Assembly (NCBI GenBank): GCA_024234595.1
Contig: JACKNZ010000009.1
Span: forward strand, 81,100-145,099
DNA from: Moraxellaceae bacterium
GTDB lineage: Bacteria > Pseudomonadota > Gammaproteobacteria > Pseudomonadales > Moraxellaceae
Length of the DNA: 64,000 nucleotides
Direction of reading: 5' to 3'
Shown: positions 1 through 8,763 of the stretch, one piece after another
Layout: each line of letters begins with the position of its first letter
Numbering within the stretch: the first letter of the stretch is position 1
Made by a program: the position numbers and the translations under genes
The notes under the pieces: model-generated
Databases searched by the model: none
The model's input: the letters and a program-made list of their open reading frames with translations, nothing else
Told to the model about the DNA's origin: nothing

Positions 1-787
1 GATTATCAAAACCATGATGGTCAACATCTAACATATTGAGGGCGGCACAAGCCACTTCACCTGTAACGACACCATTACTTTTTACTTCGGCATAATCACG
101 CACACGACGTAACAAACGGTTGGCAATTCGTGGTGTGCCGCGTGAACGACGGGCAATTTCAAGCGCACCTGCGTCTTCCATCGGTACAGTTAATAATCGT
201 GCTGAACGGCTAACAATAGTGCTTAAATCGGCAATATTATAAAACTCAAGGCGTTGAACAATACCAAAACGGTCTCGTAATGGCGAAGTTAATAGGCCAG
301 CTCGGGTAGTGGCGGCAACAAGGGTAAAAGGAGGTAATTCAAGTTTAATGGAGCGTGCGCCAGGCCCTTCACCAATCACAATATCTAATTGATAGTCTTC
401 CATAGCGGGATATAAGATTTCTTCAATCACAGGCGATAGGCGATGAATTTCGTCAATAAATAACACATCGCCTTGTTCTAGGTTGGTGAGCAGGGCGGCT
501 AAATCCCCTGCTTTTTCTAAAACAGGGCCGCTGGTGGACTTGAGTTCACCTTCCATTTCACGGGCAATAATATTGGCAAGGGTGGTTTTTCCCAAACCTG
601 GTGGGCCAAAAATAAGGGTATGGTCTAAGGCTTCACCGCGTGTTTTGGCAGCGTGAATAAAAATCTCCATTTGTTCGCGCACTTTGGGTTGGCCGATATA
701 GTCCGCCAAACTGGTTGGGCGAATGGCGCGGTCGATAACTTCTTCTTGTTTGTGCGCTTGTGGGGCAATCAGTGGGTTATGTGCCAT
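1..787 (-). CDS. ruvB: Holliday junction helicase RuvB (partial, C-terminus off the window)
   Basis: ATP-driven motor that pairs with RuvA to migrate Holliday junctions during recombinational repair. The first 262 residues are visible. They carry a Walker A motif GPPGLGKTT at about residues 61-69, a Walker B/DEIH box at 112-115, and the conserved PLRDRFG arginine-finger segment. The N-terminal region with RAIRPTSLADYIGQ is typical of the family. The usual length is about 335-345 residues, so roughly 75 C-terminal residues (the winged-helix DNA-binding domain) lie beyond the left edge. The start is the ATG whose first base is 787. The intergenic region to the cytochrome gene on the same strand is about 200 bases, so they are probably separate units. 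Confidence 0.97.
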   Translation of the reverse strand, partial: MAHNPLIAPQAHKQEEVIDRAIRPTSLADYIGQPKVREQMEIFIHAAKTRGEALDHTLIFGPPGLGKTTLANIIAREMEGELKSTSGPVLEKAGDLAALLTNLEQGDVLFIDEIHRLSPVIEEILYPAMEDYQLDIVIGEGPGARSIKLELPPFTLVAATTRAGLLTSPLRDRFGIVQRLEFYNIADLSTIVSRSARLLTVPMEDAGALEIARRSRGTPRIANRLLRRVRDYAEVKSNGVVTGEVACAALNMLDVDHHGFDN

Positions 788-945
788 AGTGCAAAATTCG
801 TCAATAAGTATCTATTATAAATATAGATGGTGCCAGTAATTAGAAGGACAGTGAATAGTAGCACAGAGAAATAAGAAGTAGGACAAACGTATTAAAAGAG
901 GGGACGGATAGCGTTAAATTGTGTCGTGGTTCATCATAGGCGAGG

Positions 946-972
946 AAAATGCCAATCTAGGTGATTGGCATT
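946..972 (-). terminator. Likely terminator of the cytochrome c gene
   Basis: A perfect 10-bp stem (948-957 with 963-972, five-base loop) lies 12 bases past the stop codon of the cytochrome gene. It is followed on the minus strand by a short T-tract (TTTT). The T-run is short, so efficiency is uncertain. Confidence 0.6.
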
Positions 973-984
973 AGTGAACAATGA

Positions 985-1410
985 TTATTTTACCATATAA
1001 TCAACAGCGTTTTTGATTTCTTCGTCGGAGCAGGCAGCACAACCACCTTTGGCTGGCATAGCATTAAAACCTTTAATTGCGTGCTCATGTAATGTTGCCA
1101 TGCCTTTGGCTTTGCGTGGTGCCCAATCAGCTGTGCCATATTTTGGCGCACCCATGACGCCAGCACCATGACAGCCAGCACAAACGGCGGTATAAACTTG
1201 TTCACCAGTACGTGGTGCTGCGCCTTCGGCAGGGGCGGCTGCAACAACGGGAGCTTTAACGGCACAGGGTTTGCCCTGCACACAAACACTACCAAACGGC
1301 TTAATACGCTCAATGACCGAAGATTGATCTTCTTTTGCCGATGTATTAAACGATAAACTTAGGCCAACAATGGTCGCTAGCAGAGCAAGTTTTTTCACAG
1401 GACGCCTCAT
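985..1410 (-). CDS. Periplasmic cytochrome c5-like protein
   Basis: A 141-residue soluble c-type cytochrome, probably an electron carrier in the periplasm. I chose the ATG at 1410, because the upstream in-frame extension is not signal-like. From here a short basic stretch (MRRPVKK) and a hydrophobic segment form a Sec signal peptide, with cleavage near residue 25. One haem-binding site, CAGCH, is at residues 77-81. Met118 in the AMPAKGGCAAC segment is the expected axial ligand. The Cys pair 124/127 matches the disulfide typical of cytochrome c5. A linker rich in Ala and Pro, with an extra Cys pair at 43 and 49, separates signal and haem domain. It stands alone between ruvB and a tRNA gene, so its redox partners cannot be inferred. 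Confidence 0.88.
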   Translation of the reverse strand: MRRPVKKLALLATIVGLSLSFNTSAKEDQSSVIERIKPFGSVCVQGKPCAVKAPVVAAAPAEGAAPRTGEQVYTAVCAGCHGAGVMGAPKYGTADWAPRKAKGMATLHEHAIKGFNAMPAKGGCAACSDEEIKNAVDYMVK

Positions 1411-1590
1411 AAAAGCAAAAATATCAAACGAATCATAAAACCAAAAAGGGGCTTTGGCTTTAAACTTGGGCGCAAGTATAACCGTAAACTTGATAAGGAC
1501 AAAGCTGCACAAGCATATATCTATCAAAAGTCGCCATAAAATCATGGACTCTCTAAGCTAAGCTCGGTATCATTGCGCCCCTACACCAAT

Positions 1591-1667
1591 GCGCCCATAG
1601 CTCAGCTGGATAGAGTACTGCCCTCCGAAGGCAGGGGTCGTGGGTTCGAATCCCGCTGGGCGCGCCA
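1591..1667 (+). tRNA. tRNA-Arg (anticodon CCG)
   Basis: A 77-base cloverleaf with encoded CCA. The acceptor stem pairs GCGCCCA with TGGGCGC. The D arm carries AGCTCAGCTGGATAGAG. The anticodon stem CTGCC/GGCAG encloses loop CTCCGAA with anticodon CCG at 1625-1627, which reads CGG. The T arm contains GGTTCGAATCC. It stands alone. Confidence 0.97.
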
Positions 1668-2088
1668 ATACAATCAATAGGTTACATCAAATCAAGAATG
1701 CAAAAATTACTAAATTTTGCTTTCGCCCCCACAAAATGCACTGTATCAATAATTTGGTTTATTAACCACTCAGTTGGGTTGATTGAAAATTGCTTCTTTT
1801 ATGCTGGTTTTTAGGCTTATAAGTTATAAAGCTTTAAATGAGTCAGCTTTAGACATAATACCGTATATGGCTGCTTTCGTGGTTACTATACACAATCCTA
1901 ACATCTAAAAGTTTTATGAGAGGTTGACTGGCTAAAGGAAAGTGCAAAATGTTAGCTATGCGTAAGTTGATTTATCTATGCTTTGGCGTTTGGAAACCAA
2001 ACGCCTTATCAGAGGGATTTTTTTACCAAAAACCGCTTAAAATTGCTTGCTCCGTGTAAGATACAAATCGAAGGTTAATTTTGAAGGT
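1668..2088. other. 421-base intergenic region with one strong hairpin
   Basis: No convincing gene is seen between tRNA-Arg and the end of btuB. The one notable structure is a perfect 9-bp inverted repeat, GGCGTTTGG-AAA-CCAAACGCC, at 1985-2005. It lies about 85 bases past the btuB stop. It lacks a T-tract on the btuB strand, so it is not a classical terminator for btuB, though it could stabilise an mRNA end. Confidence 0.6.
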
Positions 2089-3900
2089 TTAAAACTTAAG
2101 TTCTGCACCCAACGTAGCCGTAAAAGGCGTGGCTAAGTAACGTGTTGTTGCACCTGCATAAGCAAAACTGTAGCTTTTATCGCTAATGTTTTCTAACGAT
2201 AAGCGTAGTTTTGTATTGGGAACAAGCTCAACATAAGCACTCACATTCGCAACAGCATAACCTGCTAAGCGACGCGGCACTGTGCTACCAAATACTTCTT
2301 TGTCTAAGGCGCGGCTTTTGGCCAATATCTCGGTGTTAATACCCCATTTGGGTTGTGTATAACCTGTAGTTAGGCTTAAAGTACGGCGTGGGCGACGTAG
2401 TAAATCTCGCTTAGTCGTCTCATCTTGAGCATGATTATAACTGCCATTGAGTCCTAACAATAAACCATCTTGTTGCCATTGAACACCTAACTCTATGCCT
2501 TTGATTTTGGCTTTATCAACATTAATGTTGCTGCAATTAAAGGTGATGGGGTCGGTAGGGCAATCAATTAAATTATCAATGTTAAATTGATAAATGGCAC
2601 TGTTAATACTCAAGTTGCCTAAATGATGTTTACTGCCTAATTCTATAGAACGCGATTCTTCGGGCTTAAGATTGATATTGCCCCCATAACCATACAAATC
2701 ATTCAAATCAGGTGCTTTAAACGCTGTACCGTAATTAAGGTAAATATTATGGTCGGGAGTGATTTGGTATCCTAAAGCAATATTACCTGTTTGATGGGTG
2801 CCAAAAGAATCATAATCTTCGTGACGAAGGGACACTTGGGTATTTAACTGAGCAAATTGAGCTTGCTGTTGTAGATAAAAAGCTAAGTTATCTTGTTCTT
2901 TGTCGTAGTTTGTTGCAAAGCCATTATCATATTGTGCTTGGGTATGCGTTTGTGTCATGCCAGCTACTAAAGTGATACTGTTTGACAAAGCAACGGTGTT
3001 TTGCCAATCCGCTTGTTGTTGTTTAGTGTGAGCAAAAGAGCTACTGTCGTTTTGGTCAATATCGTCCATCATTTGGCTGATGCGAATTTGACTGCTTATA
3101 TTCTTGCTTAAGTCACCGATGGCAACAAAATTTAATAATTGATTTTTGAAGTCTTGAGAGACAAAAGAACCAAAATTGATGTATTCGGTTGTACCTTGAT
3201 TTTGTCTTGCACTAACAGAAATTTTACTAAAGCCTAAATCATACTCTGTTTTAAGATGAGCACCTTGATTTTGATGACCACGCTCTTGAGGATTTTTTTC
3301 GATAATGGCATAACCATCGGTATAAAGGGCATTAGCATTGATAAAGGCAGAAAAATCACCGTGTTTAATCGTTTGTGTGATAGCACCGTTGGCTAATTTG
3401 TGATTGTTGCCTAAGAGGCGAGTGCGTGTTTCGGTGTTAGACGCTGATTTAGTGATAATGTTGATGACTCCGCCAATCGCATCTGAGCCGTACAAGCTCG
3501 ACATTGCACCTTTAACTACTTCAACGCGCTCAATATCATCAAGGCTTAAATGCTGAATATTGGCTTGGCTACTGGTTGCCGAGTTCATGCGAACACCATC
3601 AACTAGCACTAAAGTATGATTACTTTCGGTACCACGGGTAAAAATAGAGGTTTGTCCACCAGCTCCCCCTAATCGAGCTACATCAATGCCTGTGTTAAAA
3701 CGTAAAATCTCACCTAAGTCCTGCGAAGGGTGTTGAGCTAATTGCTCTTGAGTAATGACTTGTACTGAGGCAAGTGTATTATCAATGGATTGAGAGGTAC
3801 GACTAGCCGTCACCACAGTAGTTGGCAATACAGTATCGGCATAAACAGCAAAAGAAGAGCAAGCAGCGACGCTGGCCGCTAACAAAGAACGAGTAAACAT
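2089..3900 (-). CDS. btuB: TonB-dependent vitamin B12 outer-membrane receptor
   Basis: A 603-residue outer-membrane transporter that imports cobalamin using TonB-coupled energy. I chose the ATG at 3900: it is preceded by a GGAG ribosome site and opens a clean signal peptide ending near Ala21 (SFAVYADT). The longer in-frame extension runs through the riboswitch and is not coding. A TonB-box-like segment (TVLPTTVVTA) at about 23-32 is followed by a plug domain with the LVDGVRMN and GAMSSLYGSDAIGGVINI motifs. A 22-strand-type barrel follows, ending in a C-terminal Phe (LGAELKF). Length matches BtuB (about 600). The cobalamin riboswitch directly upstream makes the B12 assignment firm. Confidence 0.93.
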   Translation of the reverse strand: MFTRSLLAASVAACSSFAVYADTVLPTTVVTASRTSQSIDNTLASVQVITQEQLAQHPSQDLGEILRFNTGIDVARLGGAGGQTSIFTRGTESNHTLVLVDGVRMNSATSSQANIQHLSLDDIERVEVVKGAMSSLYGSDAIGGVINIITKSASNTETRTRLLGNNHKLANGAITQTIKHGDFSAFINANALYTDGYAIIEKNPQERGHQNQGAHLKTEYDLGFSKISVSARQNQGTTEYINFGSFVSQDFKNQLLNFVAIGDLSKNISSQIRISQMMDDIDQNDSSSFAHTKQQQADWQNTVALSNSITLVAGMTQTHTQAQYDNGFATNYDKEQDNLAFYLQQQAQFAQLNTQVSLRHEDYDSFGTHQTGNIALGYQITPDHNIYLNYGTAFKAPDLNDLYGYGGNINLKPEESRSIELGSKHHLGNLSINSAIYQFNIDNLIDCPTDPITFNCSNINVDKAKIKGIELGVQWQQDGLLLGLNGSYNHAQDETTKRDLLRRPRRTLSLTTGYTQPKWGINTEILAKSRALDKEVFGSTVPRRLAGYAVANVSAYVELVPNTKLRLSLENISDKSYSFAYAGATTRYLATPFTATLGAELKF

Positions 3901-3912
3901 AAGATAACTCCG

Positions 3913-4165
3913 ACTGTTTGGTTCCCCGCAAACAGTATTTGGGTAAATGATATGCTTAATGGTCGGTCTCCGGACTTCTGTGTTGATGCAGCAAAACATC
4001 ATTTATTTAGCCTTCCCATCTAAAGACAGTGGCATACAAAATAAACACACACAGTTACCGTTGCGGGGGCAGTACTGGACTTACACCAGTTTCCCGTTTG
4101 ATTGAGGATAATCAAACTGCTTGTTGTTAATAAACAGGCAAACACCATAAAACGGTGCGAATGGT
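3913..4165 (-). promoter_or_regulatory. Cobalamin riboswitch of btuB, with P13 hairpin at the ribosome site
   Basis: Read on the minus strand, the leader has the hallmarks of the B12 aptamer: the GGTG P2 region near 4150, GGGAA and CTGGTG-TAAGTCCAG around 4080-4095, CCCCGCAACGG at about 4058-4068, GCCACTG, the GGGAAGGC B12-box core near 4015, and AAGTCCGGAGACCG near 3965-3977. Just upstream of the start codon an 8-bp hairpin (3913-3920 with 3929-3936) presents a loop containing CGGGG. This can kiss the CCCCG of L5 and lies immediately 5' of the GGAG ribosome site. That is the classic layout for translational repression when adenosylcobalamin is bound. Confidence 0.94.
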
Positions 4166-4244
4166 AGAGTAGATGATTAGCGAGTGCAATAAAAATAAAA
4201 ATCAAAGGGCTTAATTGTTGGCTTTATGTCCTAATGACACAGCT

Positions 4245-4279
4245 TAAAAACATTAAGCCCCAATAATGGGGCCTAATGT
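4245..4279 (-). terminator. Rho-independent terminator of fadL
   Basis: Two stacked stems, ACATTA/TAATGT and GCCCCA/TGGGGC, are separated by a single A-C mismatch and closed by loop ATAA. On the minus strand the stem is followed by TTTTT. It lies 22 bases past the fadL stop and just before the btuB riboswitch. Confidence 0.85.
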
Positions 4280-4301
4280 GTATTTGGACGTGGTATGAGT
4301 G

Positions 4302-5552
4302 TTAAAACTTCATATTCAGCTGCGCGCCTACTAAATGACCTGTGCCTTTGTAGTCTGCACTGTAAGTAACAGGTGTAAATCCAGCTACTTTGCTACGGTC
4401 AACATGAGAAGTTTTTTCTTTTAAAAACATATAAGCAGCATCAATCGACATTTTGTCATTAAGAGGGTAGCTCATACCCAATGTAACAACGGTACGATCT
4501 TCGCTTGGCACACGTACGCTACGATGCTCATCGGTTACAGGCGTGTTATCAATACCTAAACCAGCACGCAAGGTCATATCACCTGCCTTCCAGTCAGCAC
4601 CAACGCTGTACGCCCAAGAATCTTCCCAATGCAATTCTTCGGTAATGGTGCCAAAGCTTGGTTGTAAAGCAACAGGGACGTTACTGTTTTTAATTACTAA
4701 ATTTTCTAAAACACTCCATTGGGTTAGGCCAATACTGGCATGAACATTTACATCAGGATTTAAGGCATGGCTTAAAGATAACTCAAAGCTGGCAGGGGTA
4801 GAAATATCCAACGCAGCGTCAAACATAAAGTTGCTGCCAGTCACAGGAAAGTTTTTAACTTCGGTTGTGCCTTCGAGGTTATATTCGGTTTCGCTGCGAT
4901 AATCAAAACCAAGGCGTGTTTGCTCACCAAGTTGCCATAACAAGCCAATATTGTAACCAACACTAATGTCGTCACCATTGACTTCTAGCGTCGGATTACT
5001 AGGTGTGGGCGCAACGGCAGCTGACAGCAAGCCTTCTAATTGGCTAACACTTACCCCTAAACCAATTGAAAATTCGGGTGTAAGTTTGTAAGCAATGGTG
5101 GGTTGAATGGCAATCACTTTAACTTTACTTTTGTCGCCAAAATAACGACCTTGAAAGGAATCTTCGTAATTAGTGGCTAAACCAAAAGGTGCATAATTAC
5201 CAATACCTACCACTAAATTATCGTTGATTTCGTGGCTCATAAAACCCGAACCAACCCATGTAGGCGGAATCATATCACCATCATTAGTACCTGCTTGTGA
5301 GCCTTTGGCATTTTCGATATCGGTTGGCACATAAATAAAGGTAGCATTACCACTAAGTTGTGTGCCTTCGAGTTGAGTCAACCCTGCTGGATTACCAAAC
5401 AAAGTTGTTGGGTCGGCAGCACTAGAAGCACGTCCAGCCTGAGACATACCCATACTTTTAATGCTTTGTTCGTTGAGGGCAAAACCAGCCGACCATGCAC
5501 TACTAGACACAGCCGCCATCATAAGGACTAGGGTTTTGGGAAAGTATTTCAT
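4302..5552 (-). CDS. fadL: FadL/TodX-family outer-membrane transporter
   Basis: A 416-residue outer-membrane channel for long-chain fatty acids or other hydrophobic compounds. The start at 5552 is preceded by an AGGAA site and opens a Sec signal (MKYFPKTLVLMMAAVSSSAWS-AGF). The mature N-terminus GFALNEQSIKSMGMSQAGRA and the following SAADPTTLFGNPAG segment (the NPA motif) are diagnostic of the FadL family. The protein ends in the aromatic outer-membrane signature LNMKF. Length is typical. Substrate cannot be told from sequence. It has its own terminator at 4245-4279 and lies 83 bases downstream of the AmpG-like gene on the same strand. Confidence 0.9.
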   Translation of the reverse strand: MKYFPKTLVLMMAAVSSSAWSAGFALNEQSIKSMGMSQAGRASSAADPTTLFGNPAGLTQLEGTQLSGNATFIYVPTDIENAKGSQAGTNDGDMIPPTWVGSGFMSHEINDNLVVGIGNYAPFGLATNYEDSFQGRYFGDKSKVKVIAIQPTIAYKLTPEFSIGLGVSVSQLEGLLSAAVAPTPSNPTLEVNGDDISVGYNIGLLWQLGEQTRLGFDYRSETEYNLEGTTEVKNFPVTGSNFMFDAALDISTPASFELSLSHALNPDVNVHASIGLTQWSVLENLVIKNSNVPVALQPSFGTITEELHWEDSWAYSVGADWKAGDMTLRAGLGIDNTPVTDEHRSVRVPSEDRTVVTLGMSYPLNDKMSIDAAYMFLKEKTSHVDRSKVAGFTPVTYSADYKGTGHLVGAQLNMKF

Positions 5553-5635
5553 GGATGTATTCCTATTTGTTATTGTTGCCATAAAGTAACTTAAAAAAAA
5601 CAACTTAGCACGGATTTGATGTTGTATGATTGTTA

Positions 5636-6901
5636 CTAATCTGCATTTACTTTGACTCTTTTTCGTAACCAAAGAAATAAAATCAATGCTGGTAGTATTG
5701 ACACTGTCGAAAACACAAAAAATCCCACATAGCCAATGCTCGTGACCATAAACCCAGATAATCCGCCAATCAGTTTACCAGGTAAAGTGACCAGTGAACT
5801 AAATAACGCATATTGGGTGGCGGTGTAGTGTTTGTTGACTAAGGATGACAACCATGCCACGGCCGCAGTCCCTAAAAAGCCTCCTGCAAAGTTTTCGCCA
5901 CCAATCACGGCCACAAATACCTCAATATTGGCAGGATATAAACTGAGTAAAATAAATAATAAATTACTCAGTCCGCCAACTATCATCCCCACAAATAAAC
6001 TACGCTCGATACCATAACGCACCACGCAAGCACCCCCAATAAACGCACCTGCAATGCCTACCCATACGCCAAATAGTTTAGACACCGCGCCGATTTGGGT
6101 TTTAGTGAAGCCGCTGTCTAAATAAAATGGCATGGCCATCACGCCTAACATTTGGTCAGAAATTTTAAATAATCCCATAAATAGTAGTAAGGCCACCCCG
6201 ACCAACCCACTATAACGCACAAAAAAATCCTTAAAGGGGCCAATTACGCCGTCTTGCATCATGGCGGCAAAAGAGTCAAATTTTTTCTCGGAACGAGTGG
6301 GCTCTTTAGCTAAATAAGTCACAACCATAAGTATCACCACTAAGGCAGCCATACTTTGATAAATGAGACCCCATGCAATATGGTCGGCCAGAATTAACGC
6401 CAATGCCCCCGAGGCTAACAACGCAAAACGATAGCCTAAGGTATAAGTAGCAGCGAGTGCGCCTTGTACTTCTTGGGGGGCAATTTCGATACGGTAGGCA
6501 TCAACCACAATATCTTGAGTTGCTCCAGCAAAAGCCGCTAAAAAGGTAAATGCCACAAAGAGCATCAAGGCGTGAGGGCTAATAAGCGACATAGCCACTA
6601 AAGATGCGCACAATAATAACTGTGCAGCTAACAGCCAGCTTTTACGTTGACCTAGTTTACCTAATAAAGGCAACCGTAATTGGTCAACCAAAGGCGACCA
6701 TAAAAATTTGAAGGAGTAGGTGAGCGTGGCATAACTGATTAAACCTATCATTTCTAAAGAAACGCCACTTTCTTTGAGCCAAGCGGACAAAGTACCACTG
6801 ACTAATAAAAAAGGTAAACCAGAGGTAAAGCCAAAAAAGAACATCGTTAATGCCGCAGGCTGGGCAAAGGCTTGTTTAAGCGTATAAGTAGGGTTGCTCA
6901 T
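5636..6901 (-). CDS. ampG: AmpG-like muropeptide MFS permease
   Basis: A 421-residue inner-membrane major facilitator. The N-terminal pattern, MFFFGFTSGLPFLLVSGTLSAWLKESGVSLEMIGLISY then FKFLWSPLVDQ, is characteristic of AmpG, which imports anhydro-muropeptides from the periplasm for cell-wall recycling and influences beta-lactamase induction. About 12 hydrophobic segments are visible. The further motif AGATQDIVVDAYRIE is also AmpG-like. It is divergently arranged with the HugZ-like gene (110-base gap). No recycling partner gene is adjacent. Confidence 0.85.
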   Translation of the reverse strand: MSNPTYTLKQAFAQPAALTMFFFGFTSGLPFLLVSGTLSAWLKESGVSLEMIGLISYATLTYSFKFLWSPLVDQLRLPLLGKLGQRKSWLLAAQLLLCASLVAMSLISPHALMLFVAFTFLAAFAGATQDIVVDAYRIEIAPQEVQGALAATYTLGYRFALLASGALALILADHIAWGLIYQSMAALVVILMVVTYLAKEPTRSEKKFDSFAAMMQDGVIGPFKDFFVRYSGLVGVALLLFMGLFKISDQMLGVMAMPFYLDSGFTKTQIGAVSKLFGVWVGIAGAFIGGACVVRYGIERSLFVGMIVGGLSNLLFILLSLYPANIEVFVAVIGGENFAGGFLGTAAVAWLSSLVNKHYTATQYALFSSLVTLPGKLIGGLSGFMVTSIGYVGFFVFSTVSILPALILFLWLRKRVKVNAD

Positions 6902-7011
6902 GATTGTTTATATGCGAGTCAATAAAAATCAGCAGATTAAAGCAAAACCTGCACAGAGGCAAAGCCTGCTTTGTGATAGCATGGTTGTTTGTGTATTGTG
7001 TGGAAAAAATC

Positions 7012-7725
7012 ATGGTCAATCACGAATTACAACAGTTATTACGCCACAGTTATCAAGGCGCATTAAGCACGCATTCGGTGCAGTTACAAGGTTATCCTTT
7101 TGGCTCGGTCGTGCCATTTTGTTTAGATTGTCAAGGACGAGTGGTTATTTTAATTTCCGATTTAGCCCAGCATACCAAAAACTTAAAGCAAGATAATAAA
7201 TGTTCACTATTAGTGTTTGCCGGGGGTGATGATATACAAGCCTCAGCAAGGCTGACGATAGTGGCCAATGCTAAAGCTATTGTGGATGAAGATGTGGCCG
7301 ATGTTGCCAGTCGTTATTATCGTTATTTTCCGCAATCACAAGACTTTCACAAAATCCATGATTTTAGCTTTTGGGTGCTAGAACCTGTTAAATATCGTTA
7401 TATAGGTGGATTTGGGCGTATTCATTGGGCTGAGCCAGAGTTATTGGCAAATCCTTTTACGGCTGAGCAAGAGTGGGACATGGTTCAGCATATGAACCAA
7501 GACCATGCCGATACCTTTGCTTTATATTGTCAGCAAGCGCAAATTGCGTTGCCCACTGAAGCCACCTTGTCGATGGTTGCTATTGATAGCACAGGTTTTC
7601 ATTTACGCATAAACGATAAAATTGTTTATATCGAATTTCCTCACACAGTGAATACCCCCATGCAAGTACGGCAAACCTTGGTGGCGATGTTAAAATTGGC
7701 ACGAGCAACTGGAGTAACAACATGA
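7012..7725 (+). CDS. HugZ-family haem-utilization / PNPOx-fold protein
   Basis: A 237-residue protein. The N-terminal part (about 1-150) has the split-barrel pyridoxamine-phosphate-oxidase-like fold (YPFGSVVPFCLDCQGRVVILISDLAQHTKNL). The C-terminal part (about 160-237) matches the DUF2470 domain (WDMVQHMNQDHADTFALYC). This two-part layout occurs in HugZ haem oxygenases and related proteins. The ATG at 7012 starts the conserved region; the in-frame upstream extension is not conserved-looking. The stop overlaps fxsA in an ATGA arrangement, suggesting translational coupling. Haem degradation is inferred from family only; no haem-uptake genes are adjacent. Confidence 0.75.
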   Translation: MVNHELQQLLRHSYQGALSTHSVQLQGYPFGSVVPFCLDCQGRVVILISDLAQHTKNLKQDNKCSLLVFAGGDDIQASARLTIVANAKAIVDEDVADVASRYYRYFPQSQDFHKIHDFSFWVLEPVKYRYIGGFGRIHWAEPELLANPFTAEQEWDMVQHMNQDHADTFALYCQQAQIALPTEATLSMVAIDSTGFHLRINDKIVYIEFPHTVNTPMQVRQTLVAMLKLARATGVTT

Positions 7726-8252
7726 GTTTTTTATTAATCATTGGTTTTATTATTGCCGATGTCTATGCCTCTGTACAAATGGGTAAAACCGTGGGCGGTT
7801 GGATGTTATTGTTATGGTTTGTGATGGCCTTTTTTGTTGGGCGTAGCATTATGCGCACTGCCGCCAAAGACATTACACCTCAACTGCAAGCGGCACAAAC
7901 TGGCGCAAACTTAGAGCCAAATAAACAGTTTTTTGCGGCAATTTTTCAATCATTGGCAGGTATCTTGTTGATTTTGCCTAGTGTTTTAACAGATGTGGTG
8001 GCGGTGTTGTTATTGTTACCGCCAATACAAAAAATGTTACAGGGCGGCTTGCAAAAAGCCTTTGCGGCACGCGGCAATAAATTTGTGATGATGGGCGGTT
8101 TTGGCCAAGCAGGGCAGTCACCTTTTGGTGGGCAAAATCCCTTTCAGTACAAAAAATCACCTTTTGAACAAGGCGATGTGTTTGAAGGTGAGGCAACAGA
8201 TGTCACGCCTACTAGTAATGCTCGAATTACTGATAACCGTCATAAAGAATAA
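7722..8252 (+). CDS. fxsA: FxsA-family membrane protein
   Basis: A 176-residue inner-membrane protein of the FxsA family, named for suppression of phage F exclusion by T7 in E. coli. The hydrophobic segments MSFLLIIGFIIADVY, GGWMLLLWFVMAFFVG and a hairpin-like SLAGILLILPSVLTDVVAVLLLLPPI are visible, the last holding the family's PG/PSVLTD turn. The C-terminal tail is Gly/Gln-rich and soluble. It is immediately upstream of groESL, a neighbourhood also seen in enterobacteria. It overlaps the preceding gene by four bases. Confidence 0.85.
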   Translation: MSFLLIIGFIIADVYASVQMGKTVGGWMLLLWFVMAFFVGRSIMRTAAKDITPQLQAAQTGANLEPNKQFFAAIFQSLAGILLILPSVLTDVVAVLLLLPPIQKMLQGGLQKAFAARGNKFVMMGGFGQAGQSPFGGQNPFQYKKSPFEQGDVFEGEATDVTPTSNARITDNRHKE

Positions 8253-8312
8253 CAATAGTCTATATTTTGAGCAGTTAATGTGGCGGTAGATAATATTTTT
8301 TATCTGTTAGCC

Positions 8313-8340
8313 CTTGAAGCTATCAAAGCCAACCCCATCT
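8313..8340 (+). promoter_or_regulatory. Sigma-32 heat-shock promoter of groESL
   Basis: CTTGAA at 8313-8318, a 14-base spacer, then CCCCATCT at 8333-8340. This is an almost ideal RpoH promoter and lies about 85 bases upstream of groES. No CIRCE operator is visible. Confidence 0.88.
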
Positions 8341-8352
8341 TCAAAGCATTCT

Positions 8353-8378
8353 CAGTATCAGCTTTAAAACTGATGCTG
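8353..8378 (+). other. Hairpin in the groES 5' leader
   Basis: An imperfect 9-bp stem, CAGTATCAG with CTGATGCTG (one mismatch, eight-base loop), lies just downstream of the predicted heat-shock transcription start. It could affect mRNA stability; function is unknown. Confidence 0.4.
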
Positions 8379-8426
8379 CATTTACGCTAGTCTATATTAG
8401 GCTCAAATGATATTTAGGAGAGAAAC

Positions 8427-8717
8427 ATGAAAATTCGTCCTTTACATGACCGTGTGGTAATTCGCCGCGAAGAGCAAGAAACCAAAACTGCTGGCGGTAT
8501 TATTTTGGCAGGTTCTGCTGCCGAAAAGCCCTCACAAGGTGAAGTGATTGCCGTTGGTAATGGTCAAATTACCGAAGCTGGCGAAGTGCGTCCTTTAGAT
8601 GTCAAAGTGGGCGACAAAGTATTGTTTGGTCAATATGCAGGTTCTACCGTCAAAGTGGATGGCGAAGAATTATTGATTATGAAAGAGTCGGATATTTTGG
8701 GTGTATTACAAGCCTAA
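8427..8717 (+). CDS. groS: Co-chaperonin GroES
   Basis: A 96-residue lid of the GroEL folding chamber. It opens with MKIRPLHDRVVIRREE and has the mobile-loop segment KTAGGIILAGSAAEKPSQGEVIAVG and the C-terminal LLIMKESDILGV, all standard. An AGGAGA ribosome site precedes the ATG. It is 46 bases upstream of groEL in the same heat-shock operon. Confidence 0.98.
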   Translation: MKIRPLHDRVVIRREEQETKTAGGIILAGSAAEKPSQGEVIAVGNGQITEAGEVRPLDVKVGDKVLFGQYAGSTVKVDGEELLIMKESDILGVLQA

Positions 8718-8763
8718 TTATTATTCGCCTTAATTATCAACCTCAAATTTGTGGAGAAAAGAC

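Noticed and set aside
1985..2005. 9-bp hairpin as btuB terminator
   Set aside because: On the btuB strand no T-tract follows the stem, so it is described only as a hairpin.
4020..4205. 61-residue minus-strand ORF
   Set aside because: It lies within the B12 riboswitch, whose conserved RNA elements explain the sequence.
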